Source: Rhodocollybia butyracea
Lineage: Eukaryota; Basidiomycota; Agaricomycetes; Agaricales; Omphalotaceae
DNA: 64,000 nucleotides
Direction: 5' to 3'
Assembly (NCBI GenBank): GCA_015501585.1
Contig: JADNRY010000010.1
Span: 682,001-746,000, forward strand
Positions 20,875 to 34,000 of the stretch are shown here, piece by piece. The notes under the pieces are model-generated. The model ran no database searches and was not told the DNA's origin. It worked only from the letters and a program-made list of their open reading frames with translations. Within the stretch, counting starts at the first letter, position 1; every line of letters begins with the position of its first letter. The translations under genes and the position numbers were made by a program.

Positions 20875-22256
20875 TAAGGCAGCAGTACGTATGCTCAACT
20901 TTGAACTTATGCAAGCGCCTTGCTCCCTTCAACTTTCCTTCAAGCACAAACTTATGCAAGTTCTTCACAAAGGCGTTTCACTTCATTCTCCAGCAATAGA
21001 GTATATCTCGAGAGCGCTAAATTTTTCTTGCGCCAGACTCTGCGATCACTTTTTCAGGTGTCAGCAAAAAGCTAACTTCGGATTGGTAAGTGCTACAAGT
21101 TGAACATAGACCAAATTAGTACAAGAAGTTCAAGATTAACTGTTATATGGAGTGGTCATCATATGTCCTCTCAGTCGCGATGACCACTACATACTTTGTA
21201 TAAGAGATTCAATTTACCTGCTTGCAGTCAATTTAGACAGGAGAGAAAACTTTTTGAGTATACTGTGGCTCTTAGGAGTAGTATGAAAGATACCCATGAC
21301 ACAGATCTCAGATCTCAGGCGTGATATGTGCAGGGCGGAACCCTGCTGTTTCTTGATGGGACCGCACCGGTATACGAGGGTATACGCTGGTATACGGTCC
21401 CTACCTACCTACCATGTTACTTTTTTGAAAGAAGGTCGGGGTTACTGTTGATGTATTCAATACTACAATATCTGAGTTCAGCCAATGTGCTGCTCTTCTA
21501 ATAGCCGCTGGGACTCCCACTCGTCCCTTGGGAGCTTGAACCTCACCAGTACCATTAGAAGAATCTGAATCGCTGTAACGAGTTACCAGTTTATTTAATG
21601 TAGGACAATGCTGGATAGCGATGTTCAAGTGGGCCAGGGATTTCAAATAAAGATAAAAACCAAAAAAGAAAAGAGGAGAAGAGCCTGAGAGAGAAATTTA
21701 AAGAGAGAAAGAAAGATATTCCTTGTTCTCAATTTCGAACCTGGGAAGTAGACAGTTTTGAGGCAGTTAGACTTAGTTTTAATGGTAATACTTAATGCAT
21801 CCAGTAGAATATCTTAACCACTTTGACAAGTCCTATGTTTGCGACCTGGTTGACATGCATGGTGAATGATAGTTTACCGTGATTACTGCCGAAAGACTTT
21901 GCTTCCTAAAATGAGTGGAATCATCGACAAGGCTCATCTCGGATTTCCATATATGGCACTCGATCTGAGGCGTGATCAGCATATATGACGTATGGTATGA
22001 TTACGTATAACCGATCACGATCGCGTATCCATCAGTCTACGTTGATTTCGCAAGCTGAAATGGAAATTCTTGCGGTGTGAGCGCTTGAGCTCTAGCTCAT
22101 GTAGTTTTCAAGCCAACCTCCACTCAGTTCAGTAACTGAATGTTATATTGATCCCTGGCAGTCCGATTTCATAGCTTTGACAGTATTTTGCCGACTCACT
22201 GGCACCGAATTCTTCTCTGAGAGATAATTGTGCCAGCTTGTAGTTCACCGCACGAG
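20875..22256. other. Intergenic and promoter of the intact beta-sandwich gene
   Basis: No gene supported from 20877 to about 22040. There is a small local repeat of (G)GTATACG(A/C)GG-type units at 21370-21400. From about 22050 the sequence is conserved with 14190-14388 and represents the promoter, ending in a TATA box. Confidence 0.45.
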
Positions 22257-22263
22257 TATAAAA
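22257..22263 (+). promoter_or_regulatory. TATA box of the beta-sandwich gene
   Basis: TATAAAA, 66 bp upstream of the ATG at 22323, in the conserved context CACGAGTATAAAAACA shared with the pseudogene copy. Confidence 0.6.
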
Positions 22264-22322
22264 ACAAAGCATACCTTGCTAGACTCTCAACAAGATCTGC
22301 TAGTCTCCCCCCCCCTCTCAGT

Positions 22323-23388
22323 ATGATACTCTCCAGATGTAAATCTCCTGTTTTTCGAGATTGTTTTACACTCTGACCCCATTCTAGTTCTCTTGTGTGC
22401 GCTCACTACCTTCGGTGTGATCGGTAGCATTAATGCCCAGACCGGTATGCATCGTCTCACCGATGATCTACTATAAGCTGTCTCATGAACCTGATCTTAG
22501 ATACTGGCTCGGGGGGCTCTACTCCCGCCATCCCTACTCTCAACGGCGAGATGCAGTGGATCTGGGCTGGAGATGCTCAGGATAATACCATGCGCGCGTT
22601 CCGCTTTAAACTCCCCAAGGGGGCGACATGTGTTACCTTCGCTATCTCTGCGTAAATATTATTTCTCTACTCATCTCACTATTGTACTGATCTATTCTAC
22701 CTCCAGCGATGATGCTTATACCGTCTGGGTCAACGGAGCCCAAATCGGTAACAACACCTGGAAGCCGCCAGGTGGGAGTGCATGGAACACCCTTGACGTT
22801 TATAGTGTATCCCTTAGTTATTCGACCAACGTCATCGCCGTCAATGCAACCAATAATGTTAATGTCGCTGGGGTCATGCTTACTGGTTTCGTTCAATACT
22901 ATGATGGATCGCAGACCACCATCTTCACAAACTCTAGCTGGTTGACCGCTGGCGCTGTTTCTCCGCCCGATGGATTTCAGGAGGTCTACTTTGACGACAG
23001 TACATGGGTTGGAGCCACGGAGAAGGGCGGGAAAGATACCTCCCCGTGGGCACCTTTGACAATTGGGCCCTTCACTGGAAAAACCTGTGGCCAGTCAGAC
23101 GACCCCGACCACAGTTATCCCTCCCCTTCTACCTGCTCCTACCTGCCACCCTTGTCTATCGGCGCAAGGAGCCCGTACTGGGAGCTGAGCTACAGGGCAA
23201 ACTGTGAGGTCAAGAGGATAGAACAAAGCTGGCGTACCTGCCAAAGCGAGAAACAGGATCTCATTAACCGGCTCATTGTTTTCATCGGAAGCATTCCAAA
23301 CGTTGATGTCTGTAATTTGGTCCATTGCGACACCCCCCATAGTTCTGTCAGGATCATCGAGGGCGTTCATACTCAAGTTGTGATTTAA
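22323..23388 (+). CDS. Secreted beta-sandwich (galactose-binding-like) protein
   Basis: Four exons are inferred: 22323-22338, 22388-22444, 22501-22651 and 22707-23388. The first intron restores a signal peptide (MILSRFLLCALTTFGVIGSINAQT). The mature part holds MRAFRFKLPKGATCVTFAIS, DDAYTVWVNGAQIG, W-K-P-P, and STNVIAVNATNNVNVAGVM, a pattern seen in galactose-binding-like beta-sandwich domains (for example the N-terminal domains of some glycosidases), where an aromatic-rich strand is followed by hxVNGxxIG. The C-terminal part is Cys/Pro-rich and ends in a helix (EVKRIEQSWRTCQSEKQDLI). About 300 residues. It has no catalytic domain, so a carbohydrate-binding or structural extracellular role is inferred; no family name is certain. 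It faces the phosphatase gene downstream. Confidence 0.75.
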
Positions 23389-24139
23389 CGTGTCGATGTC
23401 TCGTCGCCGGTTCCGCGTCCATTCATTTGAAACTTCCTTTTTTAGTTTATTTTCAAGAACAATCTCTTGCGCATGGAGGATTTCCTCTTGATGTGCATCT
23501 ATCTATCTACAAATGGCTCTCCATGCCCCCACGTTAAAACCTCATTGTAGTCGCTCATTTTGCTTCATTTGTTATTGTCTTTCTCCTTTTTATATCTCTT
23601 GTCAAGCTGTTTCGGTACGATAGCGTAGGAAACCGTCTACCTTCCATTCGTTAGTGCACCTCCATTCACTAGTCTATCCTACGATTTTCTTCCACTGCAG
23701 TGAAATCATTCGTTTTCAGGATCCCCCTAACCCGTTCCAATCTGCATAAGGCCAACTTTCTATTTCTGCATCGATAAACTGTCGGGTATACCGGATAAAA
23801 GAAAACTTGTTGTAAGTGCATAGCGTGTTTGCGGCTCTTCTCTAGCCAAGATTAATTAGTTAGCGAAGCATACTCCAAGGTGCAAGGCCGATTGCTCAAG
23901 AAACACATTTCCCTGATTTGATTCTTTCTGTATTGAATTTTTGTGCCCTTGGTTTCTAGACAAAAAGCGGTTACTTAAAAACCATGTACAAGTGCGTTGA
24001 AGACGATTGACGTTCGACGACGGACGTCTCGTTAGCTATCATTCTGATGAAGAGCTCCACGCCGAACCGCTTCTGATTGCCTACATGGTAGTACCTATTT
24101 GTGAAATAGTAGCTACCGTTGAAGCCGCATTCACATCGG
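23389..24139. other. Convergent intergenic region, 3' UTRs
   Basis: Lies between the stops of two convergent genes. The first 250 bp match 18190-18430 of the relic unit. No gene recognised. Confidence 0.5.
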
Positions 24140-25987
24140 TCAATTTAACCCAACAAGAAGTTCTGTTCCATCTCCCTTGGTTGTCAAAAACTTAACAGTG
24201 TTCCCGTCCCCACTAATACCATTGACTCCAGGTCCTGTCACGTTTGTGAGCTCGCAAACCTCAATGAAATCTCCCGCTGCCTTTGCCAATGGCCCATTCA
24301 CCATATTTACAAACTCGTCCAGTGGGCAAGTTTGACCGGGACCTGATGTACATTTGGGTATAGGCACTGGGGCATTGTCTGCTCGGACACGAATGTACAA
24401 CTTGGGAGTCGTGGACTTGGTGATAGGGGTGGTTGTGTTGAGTTTGACAACAACACCTGATACATTGGTCAGATTGAATATTGATTCAACAAAGTTTCGT
24501 ACCTCCTAGTACGCCAGCTTGGTGGAATACGCCGGTGTCTTTCGAGAGGGGCGGAGGAGGGGTGCAAGATAGCCGCTCGAGTGCGAGGTAACCTCTGAAT
24601 GCAACGAGGTGTCCACTGCGGAACTCGCGTAGAGGATTAGTGTCGCGGTGAGTTATCGGGAGCACAGTGTCGTTCCAAAGCCCGAGGGCGGACATGAGCG
24701 GAGGAACGTTGTTATCATGCTATGGGGTTATTGGTAAAACTTGACATCAGGTCAAAATAAAACATTCCTTACCGAGAACCCCATAATCAGTGGTGGAGGA
24801 GTAATCGTACCGTTTGGGACGGTATTGTTTGGTCCCACTTCGAAGAGGTCTGTAACGGCCTTGATCCAAGGAAAACCAGTAACAGCGGAGAAAGGATTTC
24901 CGGGTCCAGCGCCATAATAGTAGTTGAGATCTATAAAAAATCTCAGCCTGACCAGTAGGGGCCAACCACGTAGAATCACTCACCATCAGCGTATTCATAG
25001 TCAAGCCATTCTTCATCTGGTACATATAAGAGTAAAAATACAACTTGTGAAACCCATGAAGAGTGTCTTCACCAGTAAAAATTTCGCAAAATCTCCTGTC
25101 TCCACTGACTTCAAACCCAAAACCGCATAAATCTTGCATTACACCAATATCTGTGTCATCAAAGGAGAGATTCCCCCGCAAGAAAGTATTAACCCTTGCG
25201 GCAGTTTGATTCTGATAGGTACCACGGAAGGTATTGGAAGTCGAGCTACCATTATTGCTGAAGGGAGTATAAGGAGGGCACGAAGCTGAAGGTGTTAAAG
25301 AGTCGGCGAAGCTTCCGTTAGTTGAATTAGCAGCTTGATCAGCGGTCAATGAATCGGGTAGAACAATTACATGACCTCGGTTCAGCGACGGATCTGAGAG
25401 GTAGTTTCCGGCAGAGAGGTAGCCTCGTACAAAGTATGTCGCGGTGTCTACCACACGTTGCTCCCCAGCTGACCTAAAAGGTGGTCAGTCCCTCATTCAA
25501 TACAGAACCCAAACATACCACGCGGTGAAGTTCTCTCCTCCTGCAGTAAACGCGTACCGCTTGCGTAATTCGACACCAAGATCAAAAGCTTCTTGAGAGC
25601 CAGTTGAAGAGAGAAACAATGGCTCATGATCAATATTGTCCACCGGCGGGACCCAATCCGGAATAAAAGCGAGAGGTCCACTAGCGGTGAAGGTCGCGTT
25701 CTGAATTTTCCAAAAAAGATCTTGCCAGCCTGTAAAAGAGCCGGGTTCTGGATAGCGACTGAAATCGTAGAATGAGTGTTGGGAAGTGGGAATTCAGATG
25801 TAACGTACGATCCGTGACGAACAAAATACGCTGCTTGATCTACGACACAACCGTCTGGTGTCTCCGGACCCAGGCCTGGAAGTGTAGGCGCGTTGAAATA
25901 CGGCGACGCGTTGCCAGAATGTTTCAGCGGGTTGAATGCAGCAGCAGAGACTGCGAGAAAAATTGCCAAGGCAGATCGAGCGATCAT
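24140..25987 (-). CDS. Secreted histidine acid phosphatase (phytase-like), copy 1
   Basis: A clade-2 histidine phosphatase that releases phosphate from phytate or other phosphomonoesters outside the cell. The signal peptide is MIARSALAIFLAVSAAAF. Removing the first intron recreates RHGSRYPE (family RHGxRxP with the catalytic His). Later exons give WKIQNATFTASGPLAFIP, LSSTGSQEAFDLGVELRKRY, DLNYYYGAGPGNPFSAVTGF, and the proton-donor dipeptide at the exon join FS|HDNNVPPLM. The C-terminus has PKLYIRVRADNAPVPIPKC and KAAGDFIEVCELTNVTGP. At least seven exons, roughly 550 residues, no lesion seen. Substrate range cannot be told from sequence. It is tandem with a second copy at 27613-29473. Confidence 0.88.
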
Positions 25988-27612
25988 GGTGAATACTAGG
26001 ATATGTATGCTTTTCTCATCCTTTTGAACTAGTTATGCCTACAGAAGGCCGCGAGAAGCCTTGTGGAGTTCCTGGATAAAGATAGACGTGGGAGCTGATG
26101 TTTGAGTTCAGTAGTTACTGAAAATGTTGGTGTTTATGCGAGATACCTCGGTAGATAAAAAGTGTGATTCCTTTGGATGTCCCTCTCAGCGAAAATGAAG
26201 CATCTTTCGTGCAGTACACTGTACTTATAGAAAGCAAGTGGGCGACGTGCACCACATCGCCTTTGTGGCACCGGGGATCTCTACGGCCCGGCAGGTTTGC
26301 TCCTATCAGGGGTTCGATTGAGCAGGCGTGTAACTGTACCCTCCAAGTGAAGACTTACCAGGAGACCAGCACTATGGGCACATCAATTGCTTGAACTTTC
26401 CTTCAGGACTGAGATCAGATACCATTCTTGTAGCATCATCTATGGCACTTGGCAGCGCCCCATTATGATTCAAAGTCCAACTCGCCCGCACCATATGATA
26501 AAGACCACAATAAAGTCTGATGGCGTATGCAACAAGAGAGTGACGTAAGAGATGTGTTTGGAACTAAGCTTGAACCAGGCCAAAGGAAAACAGAATTTCG
26601 CGAGCACGCCTCAGAATGTGAACTTTGATGTATTTAACACGACGCTTTGAGAAATCACTAATGCAAACTATTTCACCATAGAAAACGCCGTAAATCTACC
26701 GCAGGAGCTTAAACGTTCAAATTAGTGTTTTAAAAAATTGTACGCGTTTGACTACACGCCGAGCGATCCCTTGATTGGTCTTCTCCATCGCCTCACACCA
26801 CAGCTTGCCCCGTATCAGTCGCTGTAGGTCTGGATTAGTCCACAGCCCATAAGAAGCACCAAAACCAGCCTTCTCCAACAGTTTTTGTGCAAATCATCAT
26901 GAATGGGTTGTAGTGATACTAGCCTTTACAGCAGCTTTGCAGCTCTCTCTCCCAGCACCGGTTGCATTGTCGTAGTTATCAGTCAACAGGGTCGCAGCTG
27001 AAAGCTATCAGAGATCGTGTTGTAGCGGGCCAACAAACAAGTAGATAACTCGTTGAGCGCCTAATGCAAGGGCTGGGCTCATCCGCCGGTCATACACTGA
27101 CTTCCGAGTCGTATATTATATTCTCTGGCACATGGACGAGAAAAACTAGAGAAGCTTCCGCAGATGAAAATGTTGTGCCCTGTAGTACCAGTGGTGATGA
27201 ACTGACAGATCTGTCTGTTCTGGGGAGTCATGATGCTTCCAGCCTCTTCCAGCGCAACTATCGTTCCTTCCAAAGTTCCTTCTTTTGCCCAAGTTTTGGG
27301 CTTCAATGATTCCAAACTTTATCCCTGCCATGGAAGAAAGACACCTTATCAGAAGCTTTTGAATGGGTACATACAAGGGTTAGTTCCGCCTACCAATATA
27401 CGAGAGCACGGCATATAACTCGGCTGGCTGAACAAGAAGGCCTCGCATTAGAAGGGTAACATAAAACTAAGGTTCTCGCCATTAACTGACGGAAAATGTA
27501 GAACCACAACCGTGACGACGATGACCTCTTGGTCTGGAATCTACTGAAGCGCTGTCTTTTGTGAAAATTGTAAGGAAGCTACTGATCAAGATTATCCAAG
27601 TCTCCACATCGT
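25988..27612. other. Intergenic between tandem phosphatase genes
   Basis: The first 170 bp contain the copy-1 promoter and match the region upstream of copy 2 (AGCTGATG...TGTTTGAGTTCA...AGTTA). No gene supported. The plus-strand frame at 27064-27309 has a 17-residue resemblance to the phosphatase (DELTDLSVLGSHDA versus NELADLSSTGSQEA), too weak to call. Confidence 0.4.
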
Positions 27613-29473
27613 TCAATTCAACCCAACAAGGACTTCCGTTCCATCTCCTTTGGTTGTCAAAAACTTAACAGTGCTCCCGTTCCCACTAATACCACTGACT
27701 CCAGGTCCCGTCACATTCGTGAGTACGCACACTTCAATGTAATCCCCCGCAGCATTTGCTAGTGGCCCATTTACCATACTTACGAACTCATCTAAAGGGC
27801 AAGTTTGGCCAGGGCCTGACGAACATTTGGGGATAGGCACTGGAGCATTGTCTGCTCGGACGCGAACGTACAACTTGGGGGTCGTGGAGTTGGTAACGGG
27901 GGTGGTCGTGCCGAGTGTGACGACGCTGCCTAATACATCGGTCAGATTACATGCTCATCTAACGAGCAAGTTTCGTACCTCCTAGCACGCCAGCTTGGTG
28001 AAATACACCGGTATTGTTTGAGAGGGGCGGAGGAGGGGTGCAAGATAACCGCTCGAGTGCGAGGTAGCCTCTGAATGCAACGAGGTGCCCACTACGGAAC
28101 TCGCGTAGAGGATTGGAGTCGCGTTGAGTAATTGAGAGCACAGAGTTGTTCCAAAGCCCGAGCGCGGAGATGAGCGGGGGTAGGTAGGTGTCATGCTATG
28201 AAATCGTTGTATTAACTCAACACTGGGAATCGAGCCTCAGAACCGGTGCTTACCGCGAACCCCATAATAAGTGGCGGAGGAGTAATCGTGCCATTTGGGA
28301 CAGTGTTGTTTGGTCCCACTTCGAAGAGATCAGTGACAGCCTTAATCCAAGGAAAACCGCAAACAGCTGAGAATGGATTTCCAGGTCCGTCAGCGTAATA
28401 ATAGTTGAGATCTAAAAAATCTTAGTTTGACTAGCAGAGGAGCCGGGCACGTATAATCACTCACCGTTAGTGTATTCATAGTCAAGCCATTCTTCATCTG
28501 GTACATACCAAAGTAAATAACATACAGCTTATGAAGGCAATGTAGAATGTCACCAGTGAACACTTCACAAAACCTCCTATCCCCACTAATCTCAAACCCA
28601 AAACCGCACAGATCTTGCATTATACCAATATCCGTGCCAACGAAAGAAAGATTCCCTTGCAAGAAGGCATTGATCCGCGCAGCAGTTTGATTCTGATAGG
28701 TATTACTGAAGGTATCAGAGGCTGAGCTACCGTTGCTTTTGAAAACAGCGTAAGGAGGGCACGAGGTTGAAGGTGTTAAAGAGTCAGCAAAGCTCCCGTT
28801 AGTTGCATTGGCAGCTTGCTCAGCAGTTAATCCGTCAGGTAGAACGATTAAATGGCCCCGGTTCAGCGACGGATCTGAGAGGTAGTTTCCAGCAGAAAGG
28901 TAGCCTCGTGTGAAGTATGTCGCGGTGTCTAGCACGCGTGTTTCACTAGTTGTCCTGGAGAAAAAGGTGGTCAGCTGCACATTCAACGTAGAATCAAAAC
29001 ATACCATGCGGTGAAGTTCTCTCCTCCGTCAGTGAACGCATACCGCTTTCGTAATTCAACACCGAGATCGAAAGCTTCTTGAGAGCCAGTTGAAGAGAGA
29101 TCTGCCAGTTCATTATCGGCACTGTCCACCGGCGGCACCCATTCCGGAATGAAAGCGAGAGGCCCGCTGGCGGTAAAAGTCGCGTTCTGGATTTTCCAAA
29201 ACAGTTCTTGCCAGCCTGTAAAGTCGCTGGCTTCAGGGTAGCGACTGAAAGCGAGCGATGGGTGACAGAAAGTGAGAATGCAGATGTAACGCACGCTCCA
29301 TGACGAACAAAATATGCTGCTTGATCTACGACGCAACCATCTGGTGTTTCTGGACCCAGGCCTGGAAGTGTAGGCGCGTCGAAGTAAGGTGATGCGCCAC
29401 CTGAATGCTTCAGTGGGTCGAATGCAGCAGCAGAGACTACGAGAAGAATTGCCAAGGCAGATGAAGCAATCAT
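27613..29473 (-). CDS. Secreted histidine acid phosphatase (phytase-like), copy 2
   Basis: Paralogue of the gene at 24140-25987 with the same exon-intron structure. Signal peptide MIASSALAILLVVSAAAF. RHGARYPE is restored by removing the intron near 29250-29300. DLSSTGSQEAFDLGVELRKRY, the YYYADGPGNPFSAVCGF-like segment and the C-terminal VRADNAPVPIPKC block are kept. The start at 29473 is chosen to match copy 1; an in-frame ATG 15 codons upstream would spoil the signal peptide. Divergence from copy 1 is mainly substitutions, with introns more diverged than exons, as expected for a maintained duplicate. Confidence 0.86.
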
Positions 29474-29935
29474 GGTCTCTATTGTAATACGTATGCTTCT
29501 GCGTTCCTTTTGAACCAAGGCATTGTTACGAGAAGCCGCGAGAAACCTTGTGAAGCAACTGTGAAGTGCCTGGACAAACGTGAGAGCTGATGCAGATGTT
29601 TGAGTTCAAAAGTTATCGCAAAACGTTTGTGTTTGGCAAGATATTTCGGGAAAAGCGTGAGTCCCGTGGATCTCTTTCAATGATAATGGGCCATTTCTTG
29701 GGCAGTATAAGGAAAAAGAGAACAATCAACGTGCAAACACATCGTCTCAAGTTACTGCAACGCTCGACGCGCCGAGTCAGGGATGCAGCACAACAGAAAT
29801 TCTCCTTTCTGTCAGCTGTTCAGGCAACGCGTGTAACGATATTGATTTGGTGAAGACCAGTATATGAATCACAGGCGACCAACTGTGGGTATATCCAGCC
29901 TCAGCCGCCTGAGCGAAGATACGATTCTTGTTGCA
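29474..29935. other. Intergenic, promoter of phosphatase copy 2 and 3' side of COQ3
   Basis: Contains the upstream sequence shared with phosphatase copy 1. The 87-residue plus-strand frame has no recognisable feature. Nothing else seen. Confidence 0.4.
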
Positions 29936-30928
29936 TCACGAAGACATAGCATCTAAAGCAGGTTTCCGAACCCAAAAAATATAATTACACTCTGCAGCAC
30001 CCCATGCACCCCTCGGAGCTAGAATCCAGCTGGCTGACAAAGGGTTATAGATCAGCCCTCGAACTTCGGCCTCCTTGCGCGTTGGTTCACCATCGTAAAG
30101 ACGAGTTATCCACGGTAGTAGAGTATTTCCCGGTGCAGTAGAGGGAGGATATGTTTGGAAGAATTCAAGCAGTTCGGAGGGATTAATGTACTTGGAGAAC
30201 GTATGTGTTCCATCGGCAACCTGGCGGAGGACCTTTTCAGCCATGAATATCGTTAAAAAATAGGATAGTGGTGTCCGGGATATCGTTGACAGGAACAAAT
30301 GTCCAGATGGCTGGGGTTGAGCATGTTAGGTCAGAAGACTAACCGAAGCACGTTTGGAACGCACTTTTAGCAATTCTGCACAAGTTTTGAGGAACATGGC
30401 AGGATGATCAACGTGCTCCAAAACTTCCATTGAGCAAACGACATCGTATCGTTTAGACTGAGATAATAATGACTCTGCTGGCGCGTGTTTATATGTTAAA
30501 TTGGTCGAAAGACGTGAATCTAATGAGGCATGATGTTGTGCGATAGCTAAATTGGACTCAGACGCGTCTATTCCTGTCGTTCGGGCACCAAGACGGGCTA
30601 GACTCTATGAAGCAGTTTAAACACAGAAGAGAAAAACAGGTAAAAGGGAAAATCGTACCTCAGACAAAAGCCCTCCGCCGCATCCTACATCTAGTATATC
30701 AAGCCCTTCCAAAATCCTGACTTTACTTGCGTTGACTTTCTCTTCCGGCTGCTCGTCATACGCGGTTTCGATCAGTTTTTCACGGATGAATTGCATCCGG
30801 ACGGGGTTCATTTTGTGCAAGAAAGAGAATTCTCCACGTTCATTCCACCATTCTGCAGAAAGCCTCGAGAAATGCGCAATTTCATTGGCATTGATAGTTG
30901 AAGACCGGAGTAAACGCGTCGGTAACAT
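29936..30928 (-). CDS. COQ3: Ubiquinone biosynthesis O-methyltransferase, mitochondrial (Coq3)
   Basis: Coq3 performs the two SAM-dependent O-methylations of coenzyme Q synthesis at the inner mitochondrial membrane. Three exons: the first has FSRLSAEWWNERGEFSFLHKMNPVRMQFI (family signature around WW and LH-N-P-R) and the SAM motif I ILDVGCGGGLLSE. The second has ARTTGIDASESNLAIAQHHA and YDVVCSMEVLEHVDHPAMFL. The third has GHLFLSTISRTPLSYFLTIFMAEKVLR and a C-terminal GLIYNPLSASWILAPRG. The Arg-rich N-terminus (MLPTRLLRSSTINAN) is a plausible presequence. Size and motif order are normal. It lies 126 bp downstream of the copper ATPase stop. Confidence 0.93.
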
Positions 30929-31053
30929 GATAAAAACAAAACAAAGCTAAGTACTATAGGCGCCCAGATCAACAAAATATTATACAAAATAAAGATTGGT
31001 AAAACAACAAGTGTAGTTGGATAGCAATGAGCTGGAGAAGATATTACTTCCAA

Positions 31054-34000
31054 TTATACGGCCGAGGTACTGCTCATCTCAACCGGTAGCTGACTATATC
31101 CATAGTCCGCTTGTCTACTACTGACCAACCCCCGGACACTACCCCAAGCATCACCAACAGCCGACCTCGCACTATCAAAGAACAGTCCAGTCCAACCTGC
31201 ACCACTATCAATGGATTCATCTGGCATCACGCTGGCTGCTGGCCGTTGCCACCATTTCAGTGTTAATGAGCTGGTCACAACAGACACACTAGAAAAAGCC
31301 ATAGCAGCGCCAGCCATCATTGGGTGCATGTACAGTCCCACTGGAAGGAAGAAGCCCATGGCAAGAGGTATACCAAGGATGTTGTATGCACATGCCCAGA
31401 TAAGATTTCGCTTGATGACAGAGAATATGGCTCGCGATAGGTGAAGGGCAGCAACGACGTCGAGGAGATCTGAGCGCATAAGAACGATATCTGCTGCTTC
31501 AATCGCGACTGACGTTCCAGAAGAGAGAGCAATTCCAACCGTAGCGGCGACAAGGGCAGGAGAATCGTTTATACCATCCCCCACCTGAAGAAGAAAAGTC
31601 AGATACGTTGGTCAAAAATGCCGTTGGTGACTTACCATAGCGACACCGTCTCCGTATTTTTCTATAAGCTCAGTGATCATCGTTGCCTTGCCCTTGGGTG
31701 TCATTGTGGACCATACATTCTCAGGACGAATGCCAACCTGCTTAGCGATAGCAATAGCAGTTGCCTTTCCATCACCGGTCATCATACTCACTTCAATACC
31801 CATATTTTGCAAAGCACGAATAGCATGTTTGCTCGAAGGCTTGGGTGAATCCGCCAACGAGACAGACAACACCGGCTGTAGACGTGCAGTGCCTTTCTGA
31901 ACCGCGACGTAGATGATGGTGCGACCCAGCTCGGTTTCCTGGGTTTCGAAAGCTTCAAGGGAGGAATTCATATGGTCGCCGGACTGCGTGACAAAAGCGG
32001 AGTTTCCAACAAGGACAACATATTTCTGGCCATTACAGACGATGGAAGCTTTGACACCGGCACCAGTGATGCTCTCGAAAGACTCGATGTTGACGTCTGG
32101 CTCAGAAACCCCATCCTTAAGTAGATCTTTGCCGTAAACAGCGATAGCCTTGGCCAATGGATGCTCTGACCGGGCTTCAGTAGCACTGACCATGGCAATG
32201 ATAATCCTGCGGGTTGTAATTCCATCGGCACTTAACCCATCAAGATCAGGGTCACCACCGTATAGTTCAGTGTTTTGGATATCACCTGCTGGTACCCAGC
32301 AGAGACCAACGACAGTGAGTTTTCCAATAGTAACGGTTCCGGTTTTGTCCATGACGACGCGCTTGATGTTCTTGCTTGCTTCGAGAGCCCGACCACCCTT
32401 GATAAGGATACCATTCTGTGCACCCATCCCAGTACCGACCATGATCGCGGTCGGTGTACTGAGGCCCAGTGCACACGGACAAGCTACGACGATGACGCTG
32501 ATGCACATTTGCAGGCAGATCCCGAGCTTACTTGATCCGTGTCGGTGGAACATGACTGGAAGGCTCGCGTCGTCCACAAAACTGCTGATAATAAACCATA
32601 CAACGAACGTGATCACGCCCAGCGATATGACGGTTGGTACAAAGTATCCAGCGACTCTGTCAGCAAATGCCTGGATAGGCGCTTTCGAGGTCTGTGCATC
32701 TTCGACTAGTTTGACAATCTGAGCCAAAGCAGTATCTTTGCCTGCACGAGTGACGATCATATCAAATGTCCCAAGACCGTTGACCGTACCACCAATTACG
32801 GTGTCACCGACCTGTTTCATGACGGGGACGGCTTCACCGGTGATAGCACCTTCGTCAACACTGGATGAACCTCGAACGACCGTGCCATCGGCCGGAATTT
32901 TATCACCAGGAACCAATTTGACGGTATCACCGACTTCGACGAGCTCAGTGGCGATCCGTTTCTCCTGTGTACACTCAGCATCGGTGTAGATGGTGGCCAT
33001 AGAGGGCGCAAGCGCCATAAGGTCGGTGAGAGCCGCGCTAGTGCGACCTTTGGCCTTGTTCTCCAGATACCTGCCCATCGAGACGAACATGATGAGCATG
33101 GTACTGGTATCGAAGAAGAGCATTGGTCGGAAGTCGGAAGCAGTGTTAAAGAGGGCAAAGAACAACGCGAAAATAGAGTAAAAGTACGCTGAGGTAGTGC
33201 CCAGCATGACGAGCACGTCCATCGTAGCTGTTCCGTGTTTTAAAGACTTGTACGCATTCCGATAAAACTTGGCGCCAACCCAGAACTGAGCGGGTGTCGT
33301 GAGCAGGAGGACAAATATGTCATTGAGAAAAATTCCATTAAAAAGCCGGACGTCATGAAGCAATGACAAGCCGGGAATGTGAGGGAATACCATGGTTAGG
33401 AAGAACACTGGAACAGCGAAAGTCAGACTCCAAGTAAGCCGTTTCCGCCATTCCATGATTTCCTTTGTACGCGTGAGTGACTGGAGCTGAGTAGCATTGT
33501 TTTCGTCAGAGATCATAGCATCAAAGCCCATATCCTCTATACGAGAGATCATCTCTCGAGGACCTATAATGCCACGTTCAAAGACGATTTGACACGTTTC
33601 GGAAACCAGGGATACGGATACAGAGTTGATTCCTGGTACAGAGGCCAAACCGCTTTCGACGGTACCAGTACATGATGAGCAAGTCATGCCATAGATGCGA
33701 AGAGTGACTGTATCCTCGCGTGAAGGTGGTATCATAGTAGCATCGAAGCCAATATCAGAAATTTCCTGCACAAAGTCAACCCAACGTCGGGTAATTCAAG
33801 GGTGCTCTACTCACCTCAACAATTTTATCAACATTCCACTTCTTTGGATCAAATTCTACAACACCTCGTTCTGCTAATAGTGCGACCTTGATAGAATAAA
33901 TACCGTCCTGTGGTCGTAGCATGCCTTCAATAGCCTGAAAGAATTTCAGCGAGGTATTTGATATTGTTGAACCATGATCAACGCACCTCTACGCAGGACC

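Noticed and set aside
27064..27420. Possible inverted phosphatase relic on the plus strand (DELTDLSVLGSHDA)
   Set aside because: Likeness limited to about 17 residues and 18 identical bases; the flanks do not align with the phosphatase genes.
32150..32722. 190-codon plus-strand frame inside the copper ATPase gene
   Set aside because: Antisense shadow of a long conserved coding exon.
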